DNA of 64,000 nucleotides from Oceanospirillum sp048265165 (GTDB lineage: Bacteria > Pseudomonadota > Gammaproteobacteria > Pseudomonadales > Halomonadaceae): the NCBI RefSeq assembly GCF_048265165.1, contig NZ_JBLXCD010000007.1, forward strand, positions 1-64,000, read 5' to 3'. A program made the position numbers and the translations under genes. The stretch's first letter is position 1, and the number at the start of each line of letters is the position of its first letter. A model generated the notes under the pieces. The model ran no database searches, was not told the DNA's origin, and was given only the letters and a program-made list of their open reading frames with translations. Of the stretch, positions 63,979-64,000 are shown piece by piece.

Positions 63979-64000
63979 ATTATCTGTTTTAAAGCGTTCG

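Overview
The window is a continuous stretch of a gammaproteobacterial chromosome. Gene content and order closely resemble the Pseudomonas/Oceanospirillales group: orn-rsgA-motB-motA-rhdA-psd, mutL-miaA-hfq-hflX-hflK-hflC-hisZ-purA, and aru (arginine succinyltransferase) genes beside an ArgR-type regulator. Flagellar stator genes, a urea ABC transporter plus urease, and two-subunit AruFG suggest a motile, probably marine, nitrogen-scavenging heterotroph such as an Oceanospirillaceae member. That placement is inference from gene order and protein style, not from a search.

Layout. 0.2-3 kb: EF-P and both of its lysylation enzymes (epmB, efp, epmA). 3-10 kb: psd and rhdA, then motAB, a sirtuin, rsgA and orn. 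10-13 kb: ohr with its redox regulator ohrR and two matching operator-like repeats, trhO and tag. 13-30 kb: one large minus-strand nitrogen block. In transcriptional order it runs hybrid kinase with an NCS1-transporter-like domain, LuxR-type response regulator, urtABCDE, then ureD, ureA, a fused ureB-ureC, ureE, ureF, ureG and hupE/ureJ. NtrC-like palindromes and sigma-54-like elements lie in its leaders. 30-45 kb: queG, nnr, tsaE, amiB, mutL, miaA, hfq, hflX, hflK, hflC, a DUF2065 protein, hisZ and purA, ordinary housekeeping genes. 45-51 kb: a LysR regulator with a DUF1338 protein, a small membrane protein, a GMC oxidoreductase and a leucine-rich-repeat lipoprotein. 51-63 kb: argR, aruC, then the arginine succinyltransferase pathway (M20 hydrolase, aruF, aruG, astD, astB). 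63-64 kb: a relBE toxin-antitoxin pair and an FKBP isomerase.

The arginine cluster is split after aruC by an AT-rich, translationally coupled three-gene cassette (54312-56361). It encodes a winged-helix-like protein, an AbiEii/MNT-like nucleotidyltransferase and a PP2C-like phosphatase with degenerate motifs. This is the best candidate for an undescribed system in the window, and has the look of a defence or toxin-antitoxin module. The cluster also lacks a recognisable AstE within the window, and an M20-family hydrolase occupies its expected place. Other notable points are the UreB-UreC fusion, the transporter-fused sensor kinase beside the urea genes, and a well-matched ArgR operator between argR and aruC.
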